Made by a program: the position numbers and the translations under genes
Origin: Vibrio tubiashii
GTDB taxonomy: Bacteria > Pseudomonadota > Gammaproteobacteria > Enterobacterales > Vibrionaceae
Length of the DNA: 64,000 nt
Direction of reading: 5' to 3'
NCBI RefSeq assembly: GCF_028551255.1
Contig: NZ_CP117029.1
Coordinates: 2,728,001 to 2,792,000 of the forward strand
The notes under the pieces: generated by a model
The model's database searches: none
What the model saw: the letters and a program-made list of their open reading frames with translations, nothing else
Told to the model about the DNA's origin: nothing
In this document: in pieces, positions 34,641 to 44,271 of the stretch
Position numbering within the stretch: the stretch's first letter is position 1
Layout of the letters: the number at the start of each line of letters is the position of its first letter

Positions 34641-37499
34641 CTAGCGGATGATTTCAAGCTCTTCTATCGGAATCTGTAAACTTTCTAGCTGAGGCTTTAA
34701 CGTTTTCGCATCACCAACGACAATAATCTGGTACTCATCAGGGGCAAACCATTTGCTTGCTAGCCCATCTAAGGTCTTCTTATTAACGGTTTCTACGATC
34801 TCGTTTCTCTGCTTTAGGTAATCTTCATCTAAGCTGTACGCCAGAATACTATTAAGTAGTCCTGTTTTCTGTGAAGGCGTTTCATACTTTAACGCATCTT
34901 GTTGACCGACTGCTAAGCGCAAAAATTTCATTTCATCATCGGTCATGCCATTTTTACTGTACTCTTCGAGCTCTTTTTGCATTTCGACAATTGAGGGCAC
35001 CGTTGAGTCTGCACGAACTTGCGCTGAGAAAATTATCGCACCGACTTCTCGGTTTGCTGCGAGATAACCGCTTGCACCATAAGTGTAGCCTTTATCTTCA
35101 CGCAAATTCTGGTTAATACGACTATTGAAGTTACCCGCCAAGTTGAAGTTAGCTAACTGAGTTAAATACACTTCGCCTGTCGCATCAAACGGTAACCCTT
35201 GACGAACCATACGTACCACACTTTGCGGAGCGCTCGGCTTATCGATGAGATAGATCTTCTGCTGATCGAGTGGTTTCACCAATTGCGGTCTTAACAAGGG
35301 AGCAAATTCACCTTGCCAGTTGTCGATAAAGGCCAGCTCTTTTTTCACTTGGCGCTTATTGATGTCGCCGACCACCACAATTTGCGCACCTTGTGGCGTG
35401 TAATGCTGTTTATAGAATTCTTTAACATCATCTAAGGTTAAGCTAGATACAGAAGCTTCTGTACCATCATTGGAACGTTGATAAATCGAACCAGCGAAAA
35501 GGACTTGTCGCGTCGCCTGAGAAGCCATCCAACTTGGTTTTTGATGCTGATAAACCAAACCTTCTAACATCTGTTTCTTCAAGCGGTCAAAGTCCTCTTG
35601 ACGGAAAGCCGGTTTGAATAACACTTCCTCGACTATCTTTAGCGTTTCGGTAAGGTTCTTTTCCAGACTTGAAACAGAAATGCCAGTGGTATAGTTACCC
35701 GCATCAATCGAAACTGTACTACCTAAGGTATCTAACCGAGCTTGCAGCTCTTCCAAGCTAGAGTCGAGTGTCGCCTCTTGCATCATTGCAGCAGTTAGAT
35801 TCGCCAGCCCTTCTTTCCCTTTCACCACATAACGCTCTCCGGCAGGGAAGCTAATATCCAATTGAACGGTTGGCGTTTCGGAGCTGACCGTACCAAGTAG
35901 CTCAGCGCCATTGTCGAAGTAAAGGTGATACAACTCTGGCATTTGAGCTTTCACCCCTTGAGCGACTTCAGGCATCACTGAGCGGTCAAAGGTATCTGTC
36001 GCACGACGATAAGCTAACTGCTCTTCGGTCACTTTTTGATACTCTGGTAGAGTTCTCGGTGGCGTAACAAAGGTAGCCGGTTTAGCCGCTAATTCAGTTT
36101 TTCCACGCGGAACGACACTGAGTGCCACTTTATGGTGACCGTTAACATAAGTTTTGTATGCTGCCATGACAGACTCTGGTGTCACCGCTCGGATTTGCTC
36201 TAGTTGGGTTTGAATCCGATCAGGCGTATCGAAGAAGGTTTCGTTGGAAGCAAGTTGAGTTACCTTGCCACGAACGCTTTGCAGTGCAAATACTGCGTTA
36301 GCTTCCGCCATACCGGTAATCTGCTCTAATCGTGCATCATCGACACCTTTCGCTTCAAATTCATTTAAGGTCTGCATCAACTCGTTATAAAGCGGCTTGA
36401 GCGCTCCTTTTTCTCCAGATGGTGCCATCGCATATACATAGAAAGTACAAGCCAGCTCTGCACAATCTTGGAAAGCCCCAGCATCTACAGCTTTTTGGGT
36501 CTTTACTAGCTTTTGATAAAGCAGACTGTTTGCCCCACTACCTAACACGTTAGCCAAAGCATTGATTGACGCCTGCTCTTCAGCCCCGTTGTATTTGGTT
36601 GGCCAACCAATCATCAACATCGGTTGTTGAATACGATCTTCTAATGTGATGTAACGATCTTCGCTCAGCTTGGCAGGCTGCTTAGGTGCGCGCTCAACTT
36701 CAGGCCCGGCAGGAATAGAACCAAAATATTTGTTTACCCACTCTAAGGTCTGCTCAACGTCAATGTCACCGCCTATGGTCAGTACCGCGTTGTTTGGTCC
36801 ATACCAACGAAGAAAGAAGGCTTTAAGGTCATTCACATCGACCCTATCGAGATCTTCAACATATCCAATAGTTTGCCAAGAGTATGGGTGGCCTTCTGGA
36901 TACATGGCTTCACCCATTCGCTCCCACATCAATCCATAAGGGCGGTTGTCATAGTTCTGTGCACGTTCGTTTTTAACCGTATCGCGCTGAATTTCAAACT
37001 TACGTTGTGAGACAGCATCAAGCAAAAAGCCCATTCGATCAGACTCAAGCCAGAGCATTTTCTCTAGCTGATTCGATGGCACAGTTTCAAAGTAGTTAGT
37101 GCGATCTCGGTTCGTCGTCCCATTAAGCGTTCCGCCTGCTTCGGTAATGATCTTAAAGTGCTGTTGGTCACCAACATTCTCACTACCTTGGAACATCATG
37201 TGCTCAAAAAAGTGAGCAAAGCCTGATTTACCAATCTCTTCACGCGCCGAGCCAACATGATAAGTCACGTCAAGGTGAACAAGTGGATCGGAATTGTCTG
37301 GTGATAGGATCACCGTCAGACCATTATCTAGCTGATATTTTGAGTATGGGATTGTTGCCTTACCAGGTTGAGCAGGTACTTCTTCAACGAGAGTAACGCC
37401 TTGTGGCAATGAAGATAAAAATGAAACAGAAGAGAGGTTGTTGGAGCTACAACCATAAAGTGCGACAAGAGAAATAGCACCAAGCCAAATCTTTCTCAT
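34641..37499 (-). CDS. M16 family zinc metallopeptidase, lipoprotein
   Basis: A 952-residue tandem pitrilysin-type protein. An N-terminal lipoprotein signal (MRKIWLGAISLVALYGC, Cys17) puts it in the envelope. The inverted zinc motif HFFEH is at residues 96-100, with the distal Glu in the NERAQNYDNRPYG region. Two M16 halves follow (about 50-480 and 510-940), and the second lacks a zinc motif, as usual for the family. Likely a periplasmic protease on peptides or misfolded proteins. Strong ribosome-binding site (AAGGGGATGTC). Closest named relatives are zinc proteases of the PqqL/YhjJ group; no symbol is assigned. Confidence 0.9.
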   Translation of the reverse strand: MRKIWLGAISLVALYGCSSNNLSSVSFLSSLPQGVTLVEEVPAQPGKATIPYSKYQLDNGLTVILSPDNSDPLVHLDVTYHVGSAREEIGKSGFAHFFEHMMFQGSENVGDQQHFKIITEAGGTLNGTTNRDRTNYFETVPSNQLEKMLWLESDRMGFLLDAVSQRKFEIQRDTVKNERAQNYDNRPYGLMWERMGEAMYPEGHPYSWQTIGYVEDLDRVDVNDLKAFFLRWYGPNNAVLTIGGDIDVEQTLEWVNKYFGSIPAGPEVERAPKQPAKLSEDRYITLEDRIQQPMLMIGWPTKYNGAEEQASINALANVLGSGANSLLYQKLVKTQKAVDAGAFQDCAELACTFYVYAMAPSGEKGALKPLYNELMQTLNEFEAKGVDDARLEQITGMAEANAVFALQSVRGKVTQLASNETFFDTPDRIQTQLEQIRAVTPESVMAAYKTYVNGHHKVALSVVPRGKTELAAKPATFVTPPRTLPEYQKVTEEQLAYRRATDTFDRSVMPEVAQGVKAQMPELYHLYFDNGAELLGTVSSETPTVQLDISFPAGERYVVKGKEGLANLTAAMMQEATLDSSLEELQARLDTLGSTVSIDAGNYTTGISVSSLEKNLTETLKIVEEVLFKPAFRQEDFDRLKKQMLEGLVYQHQKPSWMASQATRQVLFAGSIYQRSNDGTEASVSSLTLDDVKEFYKQHYTPQGAQIVVVGDINKRQVKKELAFIDNWQGEFAPLLRPQLVKPLDQQKIYLIDKPSAPQSVVRMVRQGLPFDATGEVYLTQLANFNLAGNFNSRINQNLREDKGYTYGASGYLAANREVGAIIFSAQVRADSTVPSIVEMQKELEEYSKNGMTDDEMKFLRLAVGQQDALKYETPSQKTGLLNSILAYSLDEDYLKQRNEIVETVNKKTLDGLASKWFAPDEYQIIVVGDAKTLKPQLESLQIPIEELEIIR

Positions 37500-37508
37500 G
37501 ACATCCCC

Positions 37509-37970
37509 TTAGAAAAATCCGTAAAAAATTGCTGCAAGTAATGAGTATCGCAGCGCTTTGCCAATCAATATAAGCCAGAAACATGGCCAAAAGTGCATTC
37601 GAAGCCAACCTGCGGCTAAACATAAAGGGTCACCGATTATCGGTAACCAACTAAAAAGAAGCGACCAATAGCCGTATTTATTGAGCCATAATAAAGCTTT
37701 ATGACCATGTTTTTCATTTTGAGTTCGGTTTGGTAACCATAAACCTAACCAAAAGTTGGTCAAGCCACCGAGCGTATTACCTAAAGTAGCGACAAGAATG
37801 ATTAGGGGAGTTGAAAACTGATTGAGACTTAATGTGGCAATCAAGCCAGCTTCTGAACCACCAGGCAATAAAGTGGCACTGAGGAAGCCGCTTAAAAACA
37901 GAACCCACAGTGCCGAGTCAGAAAACCAAAGTGCGAAAGATTCAAAAGCGCTGTTAAACGCTTCTAGCAT
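37509..37970 (-). CDS. YqaA family membrane protein
   Basis: A 153-residue inner-membrane protein of the DedA/SNARE-associated superfamily, YqaA branch. It has FLSGFLSATLLPGGSEAGL near the N-terminus, NTLGGLTNFWLGLWLP in the middle and four to five hydrophobic segments. DedA relatives take part in lipid-carrier or membrane homeostasis; YqaA itself is uncharacterised. Its start overlaps the end of the oxidoreductase gene by 7 bases, so they are co-transcribed. Confidence 0.85.
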   Translation of the reverse strand: MLEAFNSAFESFALWFSDSALWVLFLSGFLSATLLPGGSEAGLIATLSLNQFSTPLIILVATLGNTLGGLTNFWLGLWLPNRTQNEKHGHKALLWLNKYGYWSLLFSWLPIIGDPLCLAAGWLRMHFWPCFWLILIGKALRYSLLAAIFYGFF

Positions 37971-38914
37971 TGCATATCAAGTAAAACCTTGCCTCTCGTG
38001 TGCCCTGTTTCGATCTGTTTATGCGCTTCGACCACTTCAATCATTGGATAAACCTGTTGGATCTCTGTTTTCACTAAGCCAACGCTGACCATATACAATA
38101 AGGCATCGAGTTGCTCTGGGTTTGGATCAACCAGCATACCTGTTGCTTCAAAGCCAAGTAGTTTCGCTTTCTCACAGATAAGCTCGGCGGTAAGTGTTGG
38201 AACTGTCACGACTTTAGCACCATCTTTTAGGCATTTCAGTGCATCAAGCGCTGCATCACCACCAACCAGATCGATCAATACATCGGCTTCCTCTACACGC
38301 TCTGAAACAGGTGCAAATTGGTAGTTGACGGCATGGGCACCTAATGTCGCCATATAATCTAAGTTAGCTTCACTACAGGTGGTAAACACCTCCGCTTTTG
38401 CCGCCACAGCGACTTGGATCGCAATATGACCAACGCCACCTGCCCCAGCTAAAATCAGTACTCGATCCCCCTCATGTACACCTGCCTTATCCAAGGCTTG
38501 AACCGCTGTTTGACCAGCCAAAGGTAAAGCTGCCGCCGCTTCTAAAGTGACAGAATCAGGCACTAGGCTAAGTGCGCTCTCAGGCACACAAATATATTGG
38601 CTATAGCCACCACCAGTAAGAGGAAAGCCAACAAAACCCGCGACATTATCACCCACGGAGAATCGCTCACTGTTTTCGCCCAAAGAGGCTATTTGACCAG
38701 AGATGTCATAACCCGGAACCCAAGGCAAGTTATCTTTGTTTTCAGACGCGGCCCAGCCTAGCCCAGCTCGTGTTTTCACGTCGATAGGGTTTACGCCAGA
38801 AAAATGTACTTTAACCAGTACTTCACCTGCTTGTGGCTTTGGGATCGGTGAGGTCTGAGTAACGAGAACGTCTGGGTCACCAAATTGAGAGATTGCGATT
38901 TGTTTGTTTTCCAT
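37964..38914 (-). CDS. Zinc-independent quinone oxidoreductase-like NADPH dehydrogenase (MDR family)
   Basis: A 316-residue medium-chain dehydrogenase/reductase of the quinone reductase type. It has FSGVNPIDVKTRAG, the GroES-like N-terminal half, and the nucleotide-binding motif GAGGVGHIAIQVA (about 151-163). The zinc-ligand cysteines of alcohol dehydrogenases are absent. Substrate unknown; NADPH and quinone or enone substrates are usual. It shares a 7-base overlap with the YqaA gene downstream. Confidence 0.85.
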   Translation of the reverse strand: MENKQIAISQFGDPDVLVTQTSPIPKPQAGEVLVKVHFSGVNPIDVKTRAGLGWAASENKDNLPWVPGYDISGQIASLGENSERFSVGDNVAGFVGFPLTGGGYSQYICVPESALSLVPDSVTLEAAAALPLAGQTAVQALDKAGVHEGDRVLILAGAGGVGHIAIQVAVAAKAEVFTTCSEANLDYMATLGAHAVNYQFAPVSERVEEADVLIDLVGGDAALDALKCLKDGAKVVTVPTLTAELICEKAKLLGFEATGMLVDPNPEQLDALLYMVSVGLVKTEIQQVYPMIEVVEAHKQIETGHTRGKVLLDMQC

Positions 38915-38937
38915 TTCTTCATTTCCCTATCGGTACA

Positions 38938-38962
38938 AAAAAGGAATGCGAAAGCATCCCTT
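38938..38962 (-). terminator. oadGAB operon terminator
   Basis: AAAGGGATGC / GCATTCCTTT stem with a TTTC loop and a six-base T-run on the minus strand, 75 bases after the oadB stop. Confidence 0.78.
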
Positions 38963-39036
38963 TGAATATATACCATTTATTGGCAGCAAGTTAACCACTT
39001 GCTCTCAAATTAACCAATTACTAACGCTAAAGGCGA

Positions 39037-40167
39037 TTAACCAACCAGTGCTAGCAGGATACCCGCGGCAACAGCAGAACCAAGTACACCTGCTACGTTA
39101 GGGCCCATTGCGTGCATCAGTAGGAAGTTTTGCGGGTTGGAATCCAAGCCGACTTTATTCACCACTCGCGCCGCCATTGGTACCGCAGAGACCCCCGCTG
39201 CACCAATAAGAGGGTTAATATCCTCTTTAGAGAACTTGTTCAGTAGCTTAGCCATAAGTACACCGCCAGCAGTACCAATACTGAACGCTACCGCACCTAA
39301 AGCCAAAATACCTAACGTCTCGACGTTAAGGAACTCTTCTGCTTGAAGTTTAGAACCAACACCTAGACCAAGGAAGATGGTTACGATATTGATCAACTCG
39401 TTCTGCGCTGTTTTTGATAAACGATCGACCACACCAGCTTCACGCATCAAGTTACCAAGACAGAACATACCAACCAGAGGAGTTGCCGCTGGCAAGAACA
39501 GAATCGTCATCAGCAATACCGCGAGTGGGAACAGAATCTTCTCAGCTTTACCCACGTGACGCAGCTGCGCCATCTGAATCTTACGCTCTTCTGGAGATGT
39601 TAACGCCTTCATAATTGGTGGCTGGATGATTGGCACCAATGCCATGTAGCTGTATGCAGCAACAGCTATCGCACCCAAAAGATCCGGTGACAATTGGCTC
39701 GCCAAGAAGATAGCAGTTGGTCCGTCTGCACCACCAATGATGGCGATTGAAGCCGCATCTGGCATGCTAAACTCCATGCCCGGCACATAGTTAAGCAAGA
39801 TCGCACCGAATAGGGTGGCGAAAATACCAAACTGCGCTGCGGCACCTAACCAAAGCGTTTTTGGGTTAGCGATCAAAGCACCGAAATCGGTCATTGCACC
39901 TACACCCATAAAGATCAATAGCGGGAAGATCCCTGACTCGATCCCCACGTAGTAGACGTAGTAAAGCAAGCCGCCTTCATCGGTAAAACCCGCATTAGGA
40001 ATATTGGCTAAAATAGCACCAAAACCAATGGGCAGCAGAAGTAGTGGCTCGAAGCCTTTACGAATAGCCAAAAACAGCAGAGCACAACCAACCAAGATCA
40101 TACAGATCTGGCCAAACTCAAAGTTAGCGATGCCTGTTTCTGACCATAAGATCATTAATCCTTCCAT
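39037..40167 (-). CDS. oadB: Oxaloacetate decarboxylase, beta subunit (sodium pump)
   Basis: Membrane subunit that decarboxylates carboxybiotin and pumps Na+ outward. 376 residues with about nine to ten membrane segments. The conserved [15 protein letters not shown] (about 144-158) carries the Asp essential for Na+ transport, and [16 protein letters not shown] is near the N-terminus. A ribosome-binding site AAGGGAGTACC fixes the start at 40167. It follows oadA by 9 bases. Confidence 0.95.
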   Translation of the reverse strand: MEGLMILWSETGIANFEFGQICMILVGCALLFLAIRKGFEPLLLLPIGFGAILANIPNAGFTDEGGLLYYVYYVGIESGIFPLLIFMGVGAMTDFGALIANPKTLWLGAAAQFGIFATLFGAILLNYVPGMEFSMPDAASIAIIGGADGPTAIFLASQLSPDLLGAIAVAAYSYMALVPIIQPPIMKALTSPEERKIQMAQLRHVGKAEKILFPLAVLLMTILFLPAATPLVGMFCLGNLMREAGVVDRLSKTAQNELINIVTIFLGLGVGSKLQAEEFLNVETLGILALGAVAFSIGTAGGVLMAKLLNKFSKEDINPLIGAAGVSAVPMAARVVNKVGLDSNPQNFLLMHAMGPNVAGVLGSAVAAGILLALVG

Positions 40168-40176
40168 GGTACTCCC

Positions 40177-41967
40177 TTACGCTAAGCTCAGTAGCGGAGC
40201 GCCAACGGTCACAGAGTCACCCTCTTTGACATGCAGATCTTGAATGATACCACCACGCGCTGCGCGCACTTCCGTTTCCATCTTCATCGCTTCAAGGATC
40301 AGTAACACGTCTCCTTCAGCCACTTGCGCACCACTTTGGACATGGACCTTAAAGATGTTACCGGCAAGAGGAGCAGGCACCGTTTCCGAGTTACCCGTTG
40401 GCGCAGCTGCAGGCGCTGCCGCTTGTTGCGGAGCTGCGGCTGAAGGAGCAACCGAAGTTAACTGACCCTGTGGGCCAACTTCAACATCGTAGACCTGACC
40501 ATCAACTTTAACGCTGTAAGTTTCGATGCCACCTTGAGCAGGCTGAGCTTGAGGAGCAGCAGGCGATTCTTCTAGCCATGGCGCTGGTTCAAAGGCTTCT
40601 GGGTTACGGCGGTTCTTAAGGAATTTCAGACCTACTTGTGGGAAGAGCGCGTAGGTCAACACGTCATCAACCGTGTCTTCTGCGAGAGAGATGCCATCTT
40701 GTTTCGCTTTAGTCAGCAGCTCTTCAGTCAACGAGTTCATCTCTGACTCAAGCAAATCAGCCGGGCGACAAGTAATCGGCTCTGCGCCTTCCAGTACTTT
40801 GGCTTGCAGCTCTGCATTCACTTCTGCTGGCGCTGCACCGTACTCACCTTTCAGCAAACCCGCAGTTTCTTTGGTAATGCTCTTATAGCGTTCACCCGTC
40901 AGTACGTTGATCACCGCTTGGGTACCGACGATTTGAGAGGTTGGAGTCACGAGCGGAATATAGCCAAGATCCTGACGTACGCGTGGGATCTCTTCGAGAA
41001 CTTCATCGAGCTTATCAGCTGCGCCCTGCTCTTTGAGCTGACCTTCCATATTGGTCAACATGCCACCTGGCACTTGAGCAATCAGGATACGAGAGTCAAC
41101 ACCCTTAAGTTGACCTTCAAACTTGGCATACTTCTTACGAACATCACGGAAGTAAGCAGCAATCGGCTCGATTTGATCGAGCTTAAGGTTGGTGTCACGC
41201 TCAGTGCCTTGCAGCATAGCGACCACTGTCTCTGTTGGTGTATGACCATAAGTACAGCTCATTGATGAGATAGCGGTATCAAGGATATCGACTCCAGCTT
41301 CTACCGCTTTTACAGCAGTCGCTGTTGATAGACCCGTTGTTGCATGACAATGAAGCGCTAAAGGAATATCAGTAGAAGATTTGATGCGAGTAATTAACTC
41401 TTCCGCTTCATATGGCTTAAGCAACCCTGACATATCTTTGATACACAATGAGTGACAGCCAAGGTCTTCAAGACGTTTAGCAAGATCCACCCAAGTATCT
41501 GTATTGTGTACTGGGCTAGTAGTATAAGAAAGCGTACCTTGAGCATGCGCGCCGACATCGACCGCTGCTTTTACTGCCTTCTCAAAGTTGCGCACGTCGT
41601 TCATCGCATCGAAGATACGGAAGACATCCATACCATTGGCATGGGCGCGTTCAACAAATTTTTCGACCACATCATCTGCGTAGTGGCGGTAACCCAGTAA
41701 GTTCTGGCCGCGCAGCAGCATTTGCATTGGTGTATTTGGCATCGCTTTTTTCAATGCACGCAAACGCTCCCAAGGGTCTTCCCCTAAGAATCGAATACAG
41801 GCATCAAACGTCGCACCGCCCCATGTTTCTAGAGACCAGTAACCGACTTTATCCAGTTCCTCTGCGATAGGTAACATATCCTCTAGACGCATACGAGTCG
41901 CAAACAGCGATTGATGGGCGTCACGAAGGACCACGTCCGTTAAAGCTAGTGGTTTAGACATGCTCAT
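40177..41967 (-). CDS. oadA: Oxaloacetate decarboxylase, alpha subunit (biotin)
   Basis: Carboxyltransferase and biotin carrier subunit in the cytoplasm, 596 residues. The TIM-barrel carboxyltransferase domain starts [18 protein letters not shown] and includes [14 protein letters not shown] and [12 protein letters not shown]. An Ala/Pro-rich linker (about 495-525) leads to the C-terminal biotinyl domain with EAMKMET, whose Lys is biotinylated. A second ATG at 41961 is equally well placed for the AAAAGGAG ribosome-binding site. Confidence 0.96.
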   Translation of the reverse strand: MSMSKPLALTDVVLRDAHQSLFATRMRLEDMLPIAEELDKVGYWSLETWGGATFDACIRFLGEDPWERLRALKKAMPNTPMQMLLRGQNLLGYRHYADDVVEKFVERAHANGMDVFRIFDAMNDVRNFEKAVKAAVDVGAHAQGTLSYTTSPVHNTDTWVDLAKRLEDLGCHSLCIKDMSGLLKPYEAEELITRIKSSTDIPLALHCHATTGLSTATAVKAVEAGVDILDTAISSMSCTYGHTPTETVVAMLQGTERDTNLKLDQIEPIAAYFRDVRKKYAKFEGQLKGVDSRILIAQVPGGMLTNMEGQLKEQGAADKLDEVLEEIPRVRQDLGYIPLVTPTSQIVGTQAVINVLTGERYKSITKETAGLLKGEYGAAPAEVNAELQAKVLEGAEPITCRPADLLESEMNSLTEELLTKAKQDGISLAEDTVDDVLTYALFPQVGLKFLKNRRNPEAFEPAPWLEESPAAPQAQPAQGGIETYSVKVDGQVYDVEVGPQGQLTSVAPSAAAPQQAAAPAAAPTGNSETVPAPLAGNIFKVHVQSGAQVAEGDVLLILEAMKMETEVRAARGGIIQDLHVKEGDSVTVGAPLLSLA

Positions 41968-41992
41968 TAACTCCTTTTAATCCTGTCAAATG

Positions 41993-42250
41993 CTACTTAG
42001 CGGTAGAGGTACGATACTGATGTACCGCTGCGGAGATCGCCGCAACTACCTTCGGGCTAACAGCAGAAGATGGTGATTGAACTTTGTTATTTTGAATAGG
42101 TGTCACGATCGGCTCAGGTACTTCTTGTGGTACCAGTTTTGACATCAACCGAACGAGATAGACGAGAATAGTGAGGAATATAAATACTACAGCCATCCCT
42201 GTAAGCATCAGGGTTGCAGCATCTAATAGCAGGCTTCCAATATTATCCAT
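41993..42250 (-). CDS. oadG: Oxaloacetate decarboxylase, gamma subunit
   Basis: Small membrane subunit (85 residues) that holds the alpha and beta subunits together. One N-terminal membrane helix (about 10-35, AATLMLTGMAVVFIFLTILVYLV) carries the MGMAVVF-type family pattern, followed by a Pro-rich linker. First gene of oadGAB, ribosome-binding site AAAGGATGCAAAA. The C-terminus is short and lacks an obvious His-rich zinc tail. Confidence 0.92.
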   Translation of the reverse strand: MDNIGSLLLDAATLMLTGMAVVFIFLTILVYLVRLMSKLVPQEVPEPIVTPIQNNKVQSPSSAVSPKVVAAISAAVHQYRTSTAK

Positions 42251-42660
42251 TTTTGCATCCTTTCTTTGTCATCCTGACAACAGCATTAGGTATATCGCTA
42301 AAAACATCGTGTTTTATCATCGCTCAACGCTAAATTTAGCCAGCATCTTGCTAGCACTCTTGTTGCCAGAACATGCAGTAAAATCCTGACAAGAGGTCTA
42401 GGATTATCTCGATTGGTTAAACTTTGTCAATTTTGTTTAAGGTGCTATTGAGGATATTGCACAAATCTAGGGAATTATTCGTCACACAAATCACATAAAT
42501 CTGCAATACATCTTCATATAAGCATAAATAACTGCGTGTTTTATGACGTTATGCCAAAACATGGTGCATTACTGCGATAGGCTTAAAAGAAATAGGAAAA
42601 GAGTCGTAGAAACAATAACTTGTAAATTCATTGTTTCAATAATGTTGCAAGAGTGTTAAC
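42251..42660. other. oadGAB upstream region, no gene
   Basis: About 410 bases with no convincing frame, between the oad start and the tRNA array. It must hold the oad promoter. I could not find a certain CRP or two-component operator; a CRP-like half-site TCACA occurs near 42491. Confidence 0.45.
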
Positions 42661-42694
42661 AAAAAAGCCCTGCTATTTCTAGCAGGGCTTTAAA
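42661..42694 (-). terminator. Terminator of the tRNA array
   Basis: AAAGCCCTGCTA / TAGCAGGGCTTT stem and T-run on the minus strand, 6 bases past the last tRNA-Arg. Confidence 0.88.
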
Positions 42695-42699
42695 ATAAG

Positions 42700-42776
42700 T
42701 GGCGCGTCCTGGAGGATTCGAACCTCCGACCGCCTGGTTCGTAGCCAGGTACTCTATCCAGCTGAGCTAAGGACGC
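42700..42776 (-). tRNA. tRNA-Arg (ACG), copy 1 from the left
   Basis: 77 bases with CCA, acceptor GCGTCCT / AGGACGC, anticodon loop CTACGAA; the A34 is expected to be edited to inosine. Identical to the other Arg copies. Confidence 0.97.
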
Positions 42777-42840
42777 ACAGTTTTGATATCAACTCAAGGT
42801 CAATATCAGGATGACTTTGATAAAAAGAAACCCTAAAGAG

Positions 42841-42917
42841 TGGCGCGTCCTGGAGGATTCGAACCTCCGACCGCCTGGTTCGTAGCCAGGTACTCTATCC
42901 AGCTGAGCTAAGGACGC
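42841..42917 (-). tRNA. tRNA-Arg (ACG), copy 2
   Basis: Identical to copy 1, offset exactly 141 bases. Confidence 0.97.
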
Positions 42918-42981
42918 GCAGTTTTGATATCGACTCTAGATCAATATCAGGATGACTTTGATAAAAAGAAACCCTAAAGAG

Positions 42982-43058
42982 TGGCGCGTCCTGGAGGATT
43001 CGAACCTCCGACCGCCTGGTTCGTAGCCAGGTACTCTATCCAGCTGAGCTAAGGACGC
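42982..43058 (-). tRNA. tRNA-Arg (ACG), copy 3
   Basis: Identical tRNA, 141-base period. Confidence 0.97.
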
Positions 43059-43122
43059 GCAGTTTTGATATCAACTCTAGGTCAATATCAGGATGACTTT
43101 GATAAAAAGAAACCCTAAAGAG

Positions 43123-43199
43123 TGGCGCGTCCTGGAGGATTCGAACCTCCGACCGCCTGGTTCGTAGCCAGGTACTCTATCCAGCTGAGCTAAGGACGC
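43123..43199 (-). tRNA. tRNA-Arg (ACG), copy 4
   Basis: Identical tRNA, 141-base period. Confidence 0.97.
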
Positions 43200-43263
43200 G
43201 CAGTTTTGATATCGACTCTAGGTCAATATCAGGATTGCTTTGGTAAAAAGAAACCCTAAAGAG

Positions 43264-43340
43264 TGGCGCGTCCTGGAGGATTCGAACCTCCGACCGCCTG
43301 GTTCGTAGCCAGGTACTCTATCCAGCTGAGCTAAGGACGC
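43264..43340 (-). tRNA. tRNA-Arg (ACG), copy 5
   Basis: Identical tRNA, 141-base period; the spacer upstream of this copy no longer follows the repeat. Confidence 0.97.
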
Positions 43341-43436
43341 GCAATGTTCTCTAAAACAAGAGATGTGAAGTATATCACACTAGTTCTTTGAAACAACAGG
43401 GCTTTAAAACAAAAAAATTGGCCATAAGCCAATTAA

Positions 43437-43529
43437 TGGCGGTGAGGGAGGGATTCGAACCCTCGATACGGCTACAAACCGTATACTCCCTTAGCAGGGG
43501 AGCGCCTTCAGCCTCTCGGCCACCTCACC
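43437..43529 (-). tRNA. tRNA-Ser (GCT), copy 1
   Basis: 93 bases with CCA, acceptor GGTGAGG / CCTCACC, anticodon loop CTGCTAA, long class II variable arm. Confidence 0.96.
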
Positions 43530-43554
43530 GTTTTATTCCCTGGTAAGGAAATTA

Positions 43555-43631
43555 TGGCGCGTCCTGGAGGATTCGAACCTCCGACCGCCTGGTTCGTAGC
43601 CAGGTACTCTATCCAGCTGAGCTAAGGACGC
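43555..43631 (-). tRNA. tRNA-Arg (ACG), copy 6
   Basis: Identical to copies 1-5 but between the two tRNA-Ser genes and outside the 141-bp array. Confidence 0.97.
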
Positions 43632-43705
43632 GCTATGCTTTCTTGCTAAAGAAAGTTGTTTTAAAGCTGTTCCGAAGAACAATTCTTCCGAGGAAGAAGC
43701 AAGAA

Positions 43706-43798
43706 TGGCGGTGAGGGAGGGATTCGAACCCTCGATACGGCTACAAACCGTATACTCCCTTAGCAGGGGAGCGCCTTCAGCCTCTCGGCCACCTCACC
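43706..43798 (-). tRNA. tRNA-Ser (GCT), copy 2
   Basis: Identical to the first tRNA-Ser copy; promoter-proximal end of the array. Confidence 0.96.
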
Positions 43799-43945
43799 GT
43801 CTTGCGGAGGCACATATTACGATTTACCAAAAATATGTCAAACATTTTCTTGGCAAAAATAGCAAAAAGTCATTCAACCGTTGGCTATTTAATCAAAGCG
43901 ATGTTAATTCGCTCTTTTTCCTATGTTTAGTTGCCTTTGTCGCAC

Positions 43946-43974
43946 AAAAAAGGCTGACAAAATGTCAGCCTCTT
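43946..43974 (-). terminator. csrA terminator
   Basis: GAGGCTGACA / TGTCAGCCTT stem with a TTT loop and six T on the minus strand, just beyond the csrA stop. Confidence 0.85.
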
Positions 43975-43981
43975 CGTGTAA

Positions 43982-44179
43982 TTAGTAGTTGCCTGATGCA
44001 ACGTTACCATTACCTTTTTCTGCCTGAATGCGCATGTAGATTTCTTCACGGTGAACAGACACTTCTTTCGGTGCATTTACACCGATACGTACTTGGTTAC
44101 CTTTAACACCTAGTACAGTTACTGTTACTTCATCACCGATCATGAGAGTTTCGCCAACGCGGCGAGTTAAAATTAGCAT
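43982..44179 (-). CDS. csrA: Carbon storage regulator CsrA
   Basis: RNA-binding post-transcriptional regulator that recognises GGA in loops of target leaders. 65 residues, [20 protein letters not shown] at the N-terminus, with the RNA-contact residues L4 and R44 region ([10 protein letters not shown]) conserved. It sits between lysC and the Ser/Arg tRNA array, the classical order alaS-csrA-tRNA-Ser-tRNA-Arg modified by lysC. Strong ribosome-binding site (AAGGAGCACAG). Confidence 0.97.
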   Translation of the reverse strand: MLILTRRVGETLMIGDEVTVTVLGVKGNQVRIGVNAPKEVSVHREEIYMRIQAEKGNGNVASGNY

Positions 44180-44271
44180 TCTGTGCTCCTTGAGTAATCT
44201 CTGATTTATCTTGCTACGCGGCTATTATCCAACAAAAGTTATATTTTCGTAAACTCTATTGTGGCTCGAAT

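Larger units (their letters stand above)
42700..43264. repeat. 141-bp tandem array: tRNA-Arg plus near-identical spacer
   Basis: Four repeat intervals of exactly 141 bases. Each unit is a 77-base tRNA-Arg and a 64-base spacer (CAGTTTTGATATC...AAAGAAACCCTAAAGAG) differing at only a few positions. Confidence 0.95.

Noticed and set aside
42700..43798. Regular direct repeats resembling a CRISPR array
   Set aside because: The 141-bp units are tRNA-Arg genes with their spacers; unit length and content do not fit CRISPR, and no cas genes are near.
43705..44106. 133-residue frame starting MAVREGFEPSIRLQTVYS
   Set aside because: It reads through a tRNA-Ser gene and is a known type of false protein.
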